A stretch of 64,000 bases of DNA from Streptomyces mirabilis (lineage in GTDB: Bacteria; Actinomycetota; Actinomycetes; Streptomycetales; Streptomycetaceae). Location of the stretch: NCBI RefSeq assembly GCF_039503195.1, contig NZ_JBCJKP010000001.1, forward strand, positions 9,858,001 through 9,922,000. The letters are read 5' to 3'. The notes beneath the pieces were generated by a model. It searched no databases. It saw nothing but the letters and a program-made list of their open reading frames with translations, and was not told the origin of the DNA. Shown here in pieces: positions 46,012-53,367 of the stretch. The number at the start of each line of letters is the position of its first letter. The stretch's first letter is position 1. The position numbers and the translations under genes were made by a program.

Positions 46012-46863
46012 TTACCGGAGGCCGAGTTGGCGCTCGGCCCCGGTCACGGTCTGCTCCAGCAGGACCGCGATCGTCATCGGGCCGACACCACCCGGCACCG
46101 GCGTGATCAACCGGGCGCGCTCGCGGGCGGTGTCGAAGTCGACGTCGCCGACGTTTCCGGGGTTGTAGCCCGCGTCGATCACGACGGCTCCCGGTTTGAT
46201 GTCCTCACCGCGGATCAGCCGTGGCCGGCCCACGGCGGCCACCACGATGTCCGCCTCGCGGACGACCGACGAGAGACCGGTCGTCCGCGAGTGGCAGTAC
46301 GTCACCGTCGCGTCGCGGCCGAGCAGCAGCATCCCGACCGGCTTGCCGAGGATCGCGCTGCGCCCCACCACGACGGCGCGCCGACCCGCCGGGTCGACGT
46401 CGTACTCGTCGAGGAGCCGCATGATGCCGCCGGGGGTGCAGGACACGAAGCCCGGCAGCCCGAAGCTCATCGCCGAGTACGAGCTGAGCGTCACCCCGTC
46501 GACGTCCTTCTCCGGCGCGATGGCCTCGAACGCCGCCCGTTCGTCGATGTGCGGTCCGACGGGGTGCTGGAGCAGGATGCCGTGCACGGTCGGGTCTCCC
46601 GACAGCGCCTTCAGCGTGTCGACCAGCTCGGCGGTGGTGGTGCCGGCGGGCAGGGCGACGTGCCGGGACTCGATGCCGGCCTTGCGGCTGCGGTTCTGCT
46701 TCATCCGGACGTAGGTGACCGAGGCGGGATCCTCGCCGACCAGCACCGTCGCGAGACACGGTGCCCTCCCCGTGCGCCCGGTGAGCGCGGCCGCGCGCTT
46801 CGCGGTCTCCTCGATGATGCGGCGCGCGAGACCCGCGCCGTCCATGAGCTGGGCTTGGGACAT
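46012..46863 (-). CDS. folD: Bifunctional methylenetetrahydrofolate dehydrogenase / methenyltetrahydrofolate cyclohydrolase
   Basis: 283-aa cytoplasmic enzyme interconverting 5,10-methylene- and 10-formyl-tetrahydrofolate with NADP. Catalytic Tyr/Lys region YVRMKQNRSRKAGI, substrate motif LQHPVGPHID, and the NADP loop VVGRSAILGKPVGMLLL are present, ending in TPVPGGVGPMTIAVLLEQTV. It supplies formyl groups for purine synthesis, and a ZTP-sensing riboswitch occupies the leader just upstream, so expression should rise when 10-formyl-THF is short. Confidence 0.96.
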   Translation of the reverse strand: MSQAQLMDGAGLARRIIEETAKRAAALTGRTGRAPCLATVLVGEDPASVTYVRMKQNRSRKAGIESRHVALPAGTTTAELVDTLKALSGDPTVHGILLQHPVGPHIDERAAFEAIAPEKDVDGVTLSSYSAMSFGLPGFVSCTPGGIMRLLDEYDVDPAGRRAVVVGRSAILGKPVGMLLLGRDATVTYCHSRTTGLSSVVREADIVVAAVGRPRLIRGEDIKPGAVVIDAGYNPGNVGDVDFDTARERARLITPVPGGVGPMTIAVLLEQTVTGAERQLGLR

Positions 46864-46888
46864 GAGCTACTCCTGAGCGTTGCTGACA

Positions 46889-46975
46889 CAATCGCCCAGG
46901 CGCGCGGCAAAGACCCGTTCGTCAGGCCGCTCCCCGGTGGTAATCCACCTCAGCGCCAGTCACGGCCCGCGACCA
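46889..46975 (-). promoter_or_regulatory. ZTP (pfl) riboswitch controlling folD
   Basis: On the minus strand the leader contains the conserved pfl-motif blocks in order: GGGCCGTGACTGGCG, a GGTGG/CCACC hairpin, CCACCGGGGAGCGGCC closing the first stem, and, after a variable loop, CGCGCCTGGGCGA for the second pseudoknotted domain. This fits the consensus that binds ZMP/ZTP and turns on one-carbon genes. It ends 25 bp before the folD start, close enough to affect ribosome access or termination. Confidence 0.9.
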
Positions 46976-46990
46976 GGGTAGCTCGTACGA

Positions 46991-47935
46991 TCAGCTGTCC
47001 GACTCGGCGGGAGCGGGCGGCGCCGTCGGGTCGACCCCGGCCAGGAAGCCCCTGGCCTGTGCCTCGGTGGTCATGGCGCCGATGGCCCCCGCCCAGCGGG
47101 CGATCTCGCGGACCATCGCGACGGCCCCGGCCTCGTCGCCCGCGTCGCGTGTCAGCACCGCCAGGAGCAGCTGCTGCGAGAGGGTGCCGGGGACGGTCCC
47201 GGCCCGGGCGCCTAGCTCGGTCGCCCTGCTCCAGCGCTCCCGTGCCCGTGCGTGGTCACCGTGATCGTGGTCGTGATCGCCGAGGTGTCGCAGCGCTTCA
47301 CGGACGAGCAGGTCGTCACCGGAGTTGTGTGAGCCGCCGGCTTCACCCGTTCCACCTGCCTCACCTGCTTCACCGGCGCACAGCGCGGCTTCGTAGTGGC
47401 CGGGCGCGACGTCCCGCTCGGCGAAGAGGTTGTCGGCGACGAGGCCCAGATACATCTCGGCCCAGCCCCGGCGCACGCCGTCCGGGGCCTCGCCGCGCAG
47501 CCGCTCGGCGTGCGTGCGGAGGGCGGCGGGCGCGTCCGGATCCCTGCCGTCGGGTCCGACACGGAAGACACCGTCGACGCGCACCTGCCCGAGGTAGCCG
47601 TGGCGCAGTCGGAGGAAGTCCAGATCCCAGCGGATGTCGGACTGCGCCTCATCGGCCGGTTTCCCGTCGAGGCTCGCGAGCAGGACCTCGACGAAAAGCC
47701 CGGCGGCGGCGAGCCGTGGCTCCGCCAGGGCGGTCCCGCCGAACCAGTCGCTCTCCAGGGCGACTTCGGCGGCGGCCAGGGCGAGGAGGGCACGGGACCT
47801 CGGATCGGTCGCCTCGCCCGAGTCGAGCAGGCGCGTAGCGCGCTCCCAGCGACCGCCGATCCTCAACTCCCTTGCAGCAGCGATGAGTTCGTCGAGCGGT
47901 ACGGCCGTACGAAGGGTACTTGCGGTGTTCGTCAT
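46991..47935 (-). CDS. TPR-like helical protein of unknown function
   Basis: 314 aa, predominantly alpha-helical with tetratricopeptide-like pairs (LLALAAAEVALE; RARERWSRATELGARAG; EAGAVAMVREIARWAGAIGA). A Gly/Glu-Ala-rich low-complexity loop and a His/Asp cluster (GDHDHDHGDHARAR) stand out; the latter might bind metal. No enzymatic motif. ATG 47935 gives a start 59 bp from the divergent MarR gene, which likely regulates it (inference). folD lies downstream on the same strand behind its riboswitch. Confidence 0.8.
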   Translation of the reverse strand: MTNTASTLRTAVPLDELIAAARELRIGGRWERATRLLDSGEATDPRSRALLALAAAEVALESDWFGGTALAEPRLAAAGLFVEVLLASLDGKPADEAQSDIRWDLDFLRLRHGYLGQVRVDGVFRVGPDGRDPDAPAALRTHAERLRGEAPDGVRRGWAEMYLGLVADNLFAERDVAPGHYEAALCAGEAGEAGGTGEAGGSHNSGDDLLVREALRHLGDHDHDHGDHARARERWSRATELGARAGTVPGTLSQQLLLAVLTRDAGDEAGAVAMVREIARWAGAIGAMTTEAQARGFLAGVDPTAPPAPAESDS

Positions 47936-47954
47936 GGCGGGAAAAGTAGTAATC

Positions 47955-47984
47955 AGAAAAACTATCCACAAGAAAACTATCTAC
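47955..47984. promoter_or_regulatory. AT-rich direct repeat in MarR divergent promoter
   Basis: AGAAAAACTATCCAC and AGAAAACTATCTAC follow each other with a 16-bp period in the 59-bp gap between the TPR-like and MarR genes. The AT content is far above the local average; candidate MarR binding sites. Confidence 0.5.
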
Positions 47985-47994
47985 GGAGTGGCGC

Positions 47995-48639
47995 GTGGAA
48001 GATGTGAAGGCGGGAGAGGCGAGGGCGGGAGAGGCGAGGGCGGGAGAGGCGAGGGCGGGAGAGGCGAAGTCCGCGCGGGGGCAGGCGTCGGCGGCGGACT
48101 CGGTCGACCGGCACGTCGCGGTCTGGGCGAAGGAGCTCGACTGGATGGACCCGGTCAAGGAGGAGATCTTCGTCCGGCTCGCGATCCTGGCCCGGCACGC
48201 GGCACAGGCCCGCCGGGACGTGCTCGACTCCGACGGGCTGCAGCACTGGCAGTTCAAGGTGCTGCTGATGCTGCGCAGACTCGGGCCGCCCTACGCGGCG
48301 AGCCCCTCGCAGCTCGCCAACATGCTCGGGCTGACCCGTGGCGCCCTGTCGGCGCGGCTGGGTCCGCTGGAGGAGGAGGGACTGATCGCCCGTACCCACC
48401 ACACGACCGACCGGCGTCGCGTGGAGGTGCGGATCACCGACGCCGGATACGCCGCGTTCGAACAGCACGCGGTGTCGGAGGACCGGGGTGAGAACGCGCT
48501 GCTCGCAGTACTGACCCCAGCAGAGAAGCGGACGCTCGCAGACCTGCTGCGGAAACTGGTCGTGGCAGCCGAGGCCGCTGCGAGCGCGAGCGACCCATCT
48601 CGGCCCTCACCGAGAAGGTCCAGGTCACGCGAGAGTTGA
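47995..48639 (+). CDS. MarR family transcriptional regulator
   Basis: 214 aa. The winged helix covers about residues 80-150 (QFKVLLMLRRLGPPYAASPS; QLANMLGLTRGALSARLGPL; ARTHHTTDRRRVEVRITDAG), with dimerisation helices on both sides. It starts at GTG 47995 with GGAG six bases upstream. The first 25 residues are an AGEAR tandem repeat and lie outside the fold. Divergent from the TPR-like gene; probably represses that gene and itself. Ligand unknown. Confidence 0.92.
   Translation: MEDVKAGEARAGEARAGEARAGEAKSARGQASAADSVDRHVAVWAKELDWMDPVKEEIFVRLAILARHAAQARRDVLDSDGLQHWQFKVLLMLRRLGPPYAASPSQLANMLGLTRGALSARLGPLEEEGLIARTHHTTDRRRVEVRITDAGYAAFEQHAVSEDRGENALLAVLTPAEKRTLADLLRKLVVAAEAAASASDPSRPSPRRSRSRES
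48010..48069 (+). repeat. Four 15-bp repeats encoding AGEAR in MarR N-terminus
   Basis: Three identical units and one near-identical unit of GCGGGAGAGGCGAGG, beginning five codons after the start. The identity of the copies indicates recent expansion; length may vary between strains. Confidence 0.9.
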
Positions 48640-48663
48640 TCTGGACCTTCGGCCAGTTCCTTC

Positions 48664-49029
48664 CTACTCGTCCCATGCCTGGAGCAGTGTGTGTTCGACG
48701 ATCTTGCCGTCCCGCAGCGAGATCATCGAGCTGGCGAGTACCCGCACGCCGTCCGGGTACTGGCAGGACTCGGTGAACGCGACGTGGTCGCCCTGGACGA
48801 CACACTCTTCCAACTTGTGGGTCATGTCGCGGCTGTAGACGTCGTTGAGCATTTCGGCGATCTCGCCGCGACCGTGTTTGATCATCGGGTGACTTGGCTG
48901 GGTGTTGCGGTCGACGATGGTCAATTCCGCGTCGTCCGCGTAGAGCGACAGGAGATCCGCCGCATTGTGTCCTTCTATGCCCCGGCGTAGCGCTTCGGTG
49001 TCGAAGGCGGGGCCTGCCATGGTGCCCAT
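48664..49029 (-). CDS. NTF2-like (SnoaL-type) protein
   Basis: 121-aa single-domain protein of the nuclear-transport-factor-2 fold: RRGIEGHNAADLLSLYADDA, then GRGEIAEMLNDVYSR and the C-terminal strand SMISLRDGKIVEHTLLQAWD. The family includes polyketide cyclases, isomerases and ligand-binding proteins; there is no polyketide cluster here, so function is open. AAGGAGGT lies 5-6 bases before the ATG. Converges with the MarR gene. Confidence 0.87.
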   Translation of the reverse strand: MGTMAGPAFDTEALRRGIEGHNAADLLSLYADDAELTIVDRNTQPSHPMIKHGRGEIAEMLNDVYSRDMTHKLEECVVQGDHVAFTESCQYPDGVRVLASSMISLRDGKIVEHTLLQAWDE

Positions 49030-49201
49030 GTCGACCTCCTTGGAAGGCCGCGATCCGCTGAGGAAGGGACCGCGAAGGGCCTCTCTACCGAGCCTCCTCC
49101 GCCCCCTGGCTCACGGCAAGCCCAGCCGGCGCGATGCGCCTCTCGGGTGAGGACCGGGGGACGGCCGTGACCGCGCGCCGTCCGGGACCGTTTCTGCAAG
49201 C

Positions 49202-49492
49202 ATGATCTCAACACGACGTATGGTCGCCGCCGTTGGTCTCGCCGTCGGCGTCACGGGTCTCGCCGCGCCGATGGCGTCCGCGGCCGAGGCCCCGGACGCG
49301 GGGAAGCTGAACCCGATCACCCAGCTCGACGCGCTCGCCGTCAGCGACATCCCCGCGGAGCACCAGGCCGACATCCCGCGAATCTCCGAGCAACTGGGCG
49401 GACTCAACCGCCTGAACGACCTCAACCAGTTGCACCAGGTCACCGACCTGGTCGCCCCCGTCACCGGACTCCTCCCGGGCCTCCAGGCCTAG
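49202..49492 (+). CDS. Small secreted protein with VTGLL-type tail
   Basis: 96 aa. A Sec signal peptide (MISTRRMVAAVGLAVGVTGL..., cleavage after ASA near residue 27) is followed by about 68 residues without Cys, rich in Leu, Asn, Gln and Asp, ending VTDLVAPVTGLLPGL. That tail resembles segments of the NHLP precursor core at 16.4 kb (VAPVSGLV, APVTGLV). Not recognised as a named family; possibly a wall- or hypha-surface protein. A terminator hairpin follows. Confidence 0.75.
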   Translation: MISTRRMVAAVGLAVGVTGLAAPMASAAEAPDAGKLNPITQLDALAVSDIPAEHQADIPRISEQLGGLNRLNDLNQLHQVTDLVAPVTGLLPGLQA

Positions 49493-49531
49493 GCCCGGTC
49501 CTTCGGATCGGGTGTTGGCCTGCCCGCCCGC

Positions 49532-49562
49532 GTCTGCCCCGGCACCCCGTGCCGGGGCAGAC
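49532..49562 (+). terminator. Intrinsic terminator after small secreted protein gene
   Basis: A 14-bp perfect stem (49532-49545 with 49549-49562) and a CCC loop, 40 bp after the stop; it may also serve the convergent ABC exporter gene. Confidence 0.85.
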
Positions 49563-49624
49563 ACAGGTGTCACGGGTCGAGTGAAGGAAACTTCGTACGG
49601 AGAACGCGCGACGATCCGCTCTCC

Positions 49625-51379
49625 TCAGCCCGCCGTCGCGAGGAACTGGGTCGCGGCCAGCTCCGCGTAGAGCGGGTCCCCGGCCACCAGTTCCCGGTGG
49701 GTGCCCACGGCGCGTACGCGGCCCGCGTCCATGACGACGATGCGGTCGGCCATCGTCACGGTGGACAGCCGGTGCGCGACCACCAGGACCGTGGTCGTGC
49801 GGGCCACATCGGCGACCGTGTCGCGCAGCGCGGCCTCGTTCACCGCGTCGAGCTGCGAGGTCGCCTCGTCCAGGAGCAGCAGCCGGGGGTGGCGCAGCAG
49901 CGCGCGGGCGATCGCGACCCGCTGGCGTTCGCCGCCGGACAGCTTGGTTCCGCGGTGCCCGACGAGCGTGTCCAGGCCGCGCGGCAGCCGGGCGACCAGC
50001 CCGTCGAGCCGGGTCGTCTTCAGCACACGTGTGACATCGGCGTCGTCGGCCTCCGGGTTGCCCAGCAGCAGGTTGTCACGCAGGGAGCCGGACAGGACCG
50101 GGGCGTCCTGCTCCACGTACCCGATGGCCGACCGGAGCCGGGGCAGGTCCCACTGCTCCAGGGGAAGGCCGTCGACCGTGATGACGCCCGCCTCGGGGTC
50201 GTAGAACCGCTCGATCAGCGAGAACACGGTGGTCTTGCCGGCGCCGGAGGGGCCGACGAAGGCGGTCATGCCGCGGGCCGGGACGGAGAAGGTCACGCCG
50301 TGATGGACGTAGGGCAGGTCGTCGGCGTACCGGAAGCGGACGTCGTCGAAGGCGAGCGCGGCCGGCGCGGCGCCGGGGGTCGGCAGCGGCGCGGGCAGCG
50401 CGTCCGGTTCGGCGGGCAGTCGCAGCGCCTCCTGGATGCGGGCGAGCGCGGCGGCGCCGGTCTGGTACTGGGTGATCGCGCCCACGACCTGCTGGATCGG
50501 CGACATCAGATAGAAGACGTAGAGGAGGAAGGCGACCAGCGTGCCGACTTGGATGGCGCCGGTCGCGACCCGTGCGCCGCCCACCGCGAGGACCGTGATG
50601 AAGGCGATCTGCATCGCGAGACCGGCCGTGTTGCCCGCTGCGGCCGACCACTTGGCGGCCCGTACGCTCTGCCGCCAGGACTCCTCGGCCGCCGCGTGGA
50701 TGGTCTGCTCCTCCCGGTGCTCGGCACCCGACGCCTTGACCGTGCGCAGCGCGCCCAGGATCCGCTCCAGCGAGGCGCCCATCACGCCCACGGCGTCCTG
50801 GGCCTGCTTGCTGGCCCGGTTGATGCGCGGCACGATCACGCCGAGCACCGTGCCCGCGCACAGGATCACCCCCAGGGTGACGCCGAGCAGCACCACGTCG
50901 ACCAGGCCCATCATCACCACCGTCGCCACCAGGGTGAGGCCGCCGGTGCCGATGCCCACCAGTGAATCGGTGGTGACCTCGCGCAGCAGCGTGGTGTCGG
51001 AGGTGATGCGGGCCATCAGGTCGCCCGGTTCGCTGCGGTCCACGGCCGGTATCCGCAGCCGCAGCAGATACGAGGACAGGGCGCGCCGCGCGCCGAGCAC
51101 CACCGACTCGGCGGTGCGTCGCAGTACGTACGAACCCAGCGCCCCCACCGCGGCGTTGGTGACCACCAGCGCCGCCATGCCGACGAGCGCCCGCCCGATG
51201 GGCCGGTCGTGCGACAGGTCGTCGATGAGCCCCCGCGCCACCAGTGGCAGCACCAGACCGGTGGCGCCGGTCGTCAGTGCCAGCAACGCGCCCGCCAGCA
51301 GCGCCCATCGATGCGGTCGTACGTACCCGAGGAGCAGCCGCCAGGCGGGCGGTCCGGCGTGCGGCTCTGCGATGCTCAC
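49625..51379 (-). CDS. ABC exporter, fused permease/ATPase (MsbA/LmrA type)
   Basis: 584-aa half-transporter that should homodimerise. Transmembrane domain at about 20-310 with six helices, then a nucleotide-binding domain with Walker [12 protein letters not shown]-loop, signature [16 protein letters not shown] and Walker [13 protein letters not shown], and an H-loop [12 protein letters not shown] 51379 with TAGGAG upstream begins 15 residues before the first membrane-proximal segment; the longer frame to 51484 is not supported. Exports lipids, drugs or peptides in general; substrate unknown. Monocistronic. Confidence 0.92.
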   Translation of the reverse strand: MSIAEPHAGPPAWRLLLGYVRPHRWALLAGALLALTTGATGLVLPLVARGLIDDLSHDRPIGRALVGMAALVVTNAAVGALGSYVLRRTAESVVLGARRALSSYLLRLRIPAVDRSEPGDLMARITSDTTLLREVTTDSLVGIGTGGLTLVATVVMMGLVDVVLLGVTLGVILCAGTVLGVIVPRINRASKQAQDAVGVMGASLERILGALRTVKASGAEHREEQTIHAAAEESWRQSVRAAKWSAAAGNTAGLAMQIAFITVLAVGGARVATGAIQVGTLVAFLLYVFYLMSPIQQVVGAITQYQTGAAALARIQEALRLPAEPDALPAPLPTPGAAPAALAFDDVRFRYADDLPYVHHGVTFSVPARGMTAFVGPSGAGKTTVFSLIERFYDPEAGVITVDGLPLEQWDLPRLRSAIGYVEQDAPVLSGSLRDNLLLGNPEADDADVTRVLKTTRLDGLVARLPRGLDTLVGHRGTKLSGGERQRVAIARALLRHPRLLLLDEATSQLDAVNEAALRDTVADVARTTTVLVVAHRLSTVTMADRIVVMDAGRVRAVGTHRELVAGDPLYAELAATQFLATAG

Positions 51380-51575
51380 GGTGCTCCTAGCGGGAGTTCG
51401 GTGCGGAGCATTCAGGCTACGTCGGCGCGGCCTCCGGAGGGGAACGGGCCCACCCGGTGTCAGAGACGGCCTCGCCTGCCTCACCAGTGACGCAGTCCTG
51501 TGGGGGAGGCCACGCTCGAGCCTTCAGGGAGCGAATCTACAACACCCTTCCGGAGCCCTTACCGGTCCTTCCCCG

Positions 51576-51624
51576 TTGACACCCCGCGCCCGCCCTCCTA
51601 GGGTCACGCCTACGTTCCGAACGT
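51576..51624 (+). promoter_or_regulatory. Strong sigma-70-type promoter with overlapping operator
   Basis: TTGACA (51576-51581), a 17-bp spacer and TAGGGT (51599-51604) closely match the consensus of the main vegetative sigma factor. Just downstream, ACGTTCCGAACGT (51612-51624) is a palindrome around one central base, at the expected transcript start, suitable for a repressor. TTTCGAACGG follows nearby. The next clear start codon is at 52188, so the transcript would have a leader of about 580 nt. Confidence 0.65.
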
Positions 51625-51831
51625 GTGACGACATTTCGAACGGTTGAAAGGCAACTGCCCTGTGCATCACCGGAGTGGGAACACGTGTGGACGTAACCCC
51701 GCGGCGCGGCCCGACGTACGTTCAGGTGCACGCCGGCGGAGGGGTCACGCGAGTCGGCAGGACCCGGATGTCTGGGCCACGGCGCGTCGATCGGCGAGCC
51801 GCGAGGCGCCGAGGCTCATGAGGCCCAACTC

Positions 51832-52140
51832 CACAATGGTGCCCGGAACCTGACCGTCGGTCATCTCGCCAGGGAATACTGGTGGCTCACTCCCGTGGAG
51901 ATGCGCACCAAAGACCCCGACGACCTCGGTGGTTGCGTGCGGATCTGCAAGGTCACCGAGCCGATCCGCCGCGGCGCACCGCTTCACCTCACGTTCGGGT
52001 TGTTCAGGGCGCCCGGGATCCACCCGTACGGCACCCGTACGCGGGGATCCCATTCCGGCTGCGGCACGGCACCGACTCGCGCTCGACCTGCTCGTCGGCC
52101 GCCCGACTCGCTCCACCCTCGCCTCTTCGCAGACATCTGA
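51832..52140 (+). other. Possible coding remnant or unrecognised gene in a long leader region
   Basis: Between the promoter at 51.6 kb and the sugar-binding protein gene, a stretch has coding-like character: high GC3 with lower second-position GC, reading NLTVGHLAREYWWLTPVEMR and GGCVRICKVTEPIRRGAPLH. GTG 51895 and ATG 51901 are possible starts without a clear ribosome site. No family is recognised, and the codon bias fades towards 52.1 kb. It may be the relic of a gene or an undescribed small protein. The rest of the 51380-52187 region shows nothing else certain. Confidence 0.3.
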
Positions 52141-52187
52141 CACGCCGTCATCTTTCTCAACGACGAGAAGAACAAGGAACGATCACC

Positions 52188-53276
52188 ATGCGCAATCGCA
52201 GAGCCGCCCTCGCCGCCATCGCCGGAACTGCCTCCGTCGCCCTCACCATGTCCGCCTGCGGCGGCCAGAGCAGCACGGGCAGCTCCAAGGGCGGCACGAT
52301 CGGCATCGCCATGCCGACCCAGGCCTCCGAGCGCTGGATCACCGACGGCAAGAGCGTTGTCAAGGACCTGCAGGCCAATGGGTACAAGACCAAGCTGGTC
52401 TACGGCGAGAACGACCCGGCAACCCAGGTCTCGCAGATCGAGAACCTGATCACGCAGGGCGTCAACGCACTGATCATCGCGGCCATCGACAACAAGTCGC
52501 TGAACAAGGTGCTCCAGCAGGCCGCCGACGCGAACATCCCGGTGATCTCCTACGACCGGCTCATCCTCGGCACCAAGAACGTGACCTACTACGCCTCCTT
52601 CGACAACGAGCAGGTCGGCCGGCTCCAGGCCCGCTTCATCATCGACAAGCTCGGCCTGGAGCACGGCAAGGGTCCGTTCAACATCGAGCTGTTCGCCGGC
52701 TCCAGCGACGACAACAACACCAAGTACTTCTTCAGCGGCGCCTTGCACCTTCTGCAGCCGTTCCTGGACAGCAAGCAACTCGTCGTCCGGTCCGGCGAGA
52801 CCGCGCTCAACCAGGTCACCACCCTGCGCTGGGACGGTGCCACCGCGCAGAAGCGGATGAACAACATCCTCGCCACTTCGTACAGGACGAAGACGGTGGA
52901 CGCGGTCCTGTCGCCGTACGACGGCATATCCATCGGCGTCCTGGCGGCGCTGAGGTCGGACGACTACGGCTCCCTCAGCAAGCCCCTCCCGGTCATCACG
53001 GGGCAGGACGCCGAATTGGCCTCGGTCAAGTCGATCATCGCGGGTCAGCAGGCGCAGACCGTCTACAAGGACAGCCGACTGCTCGCCGATGTCGCCGCGA
53101 ACATGGTCGACGACGTGCTCAACAAGAGGAAGCCTCAGCTCAACGACACCAGGACCTATGACAACGGCGCCAAGGTCGTGCCCGCCTACCTGCTGCAGCC
53201 CATCAGCGTCGACAAGACCAACTACGACAGTGTTCTGGTCGCGGGTGGCTACTACACCGACGCCGAGCTCAAGTAG
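52188..53276 (+). CDS. ChvE-type multiple-monosaccharide-binding lipoprotein
   Basis: 362 aa. Lipoprotein signal with lipobox TMSAC (Cys24), then a periplasmic-binding-protein type I fold: IGIAMPTQASERWITDGKSV, SQIENLITQGVNALIIAAID, VISYDRLILGTKNVTYYASF, TVDAVLSPYDGISIGVLAAL and VITGQDAELASVKSIIAGQQ. This matches the ChvE/XylF-like group that binds xylose, arabinose, galactose or glucose. In most genomes it is followed by an ATPase and a permease gene, but here a terminator and an unrelated convergent gene follow, so the binding protein is an orphan. AAGGA lies before the ATG. Confidence 0.92.
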   Translation: MRNRRAALAAIAGTASVALTMSACGGQSSTGSSKGGTIGIAMPTQASERWITDGKSVVKDLQANGYKTKLVYGENDPATQVSQIENLITQGVNALIIAAIDNKSLNKVLQQAADANIPVISYDRLILGTKNVTYYASFDNEQVGRLQARFIIDKLGLEHGKGPFNIELFAGSSDDNNTKYFFSGALHLLQPFLDSKQLVVRSGETALNQVTTLRWDGATAQKRMNNILATSYRTKTVDAVLSPYDGISIGVLAALRSDDYGSLSKPLPVITGQDAELASVKSIIAGQQAQTVYKDSRLLADVAANMVDDVLNKRKPQLNDTRTYDNGAKVVPAYLLQPISVDKTNYDSVLVAGGYYTDAELK

Positions 53277-53320
53277 CCGAACGGCCATGGCCTGTCGCGC
53301 CGCCCAGCGCACGCAGGACC

Positions 53321-53357
53321 GCAGGGGGCATGGACCAACGCTGTCCATGCCCCCTGC
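53321..53357. terminator. Intrinsic terminator, 15-bp stem
   Basis: Positions 53321-53335 pair perfectly with 53343-53357 around a seven-base loop, 44 bp after the ChvE-type gene and 10 bp beyond the end of the convergent hydrolase gene. It confirms that no transporter gene follows the binding protein in the same transcript. Confidence 0.88.
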
Positions 53358-53367
53358 GCAGGGCGGT

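Noticed and set aside
51745..52143. Minus-strand 132-aa gene upstream of the ChvE-type protein
   Set aside because: No ribosome site or motif; the opposite frame has the more coding-like composition, and even that is uncertain.
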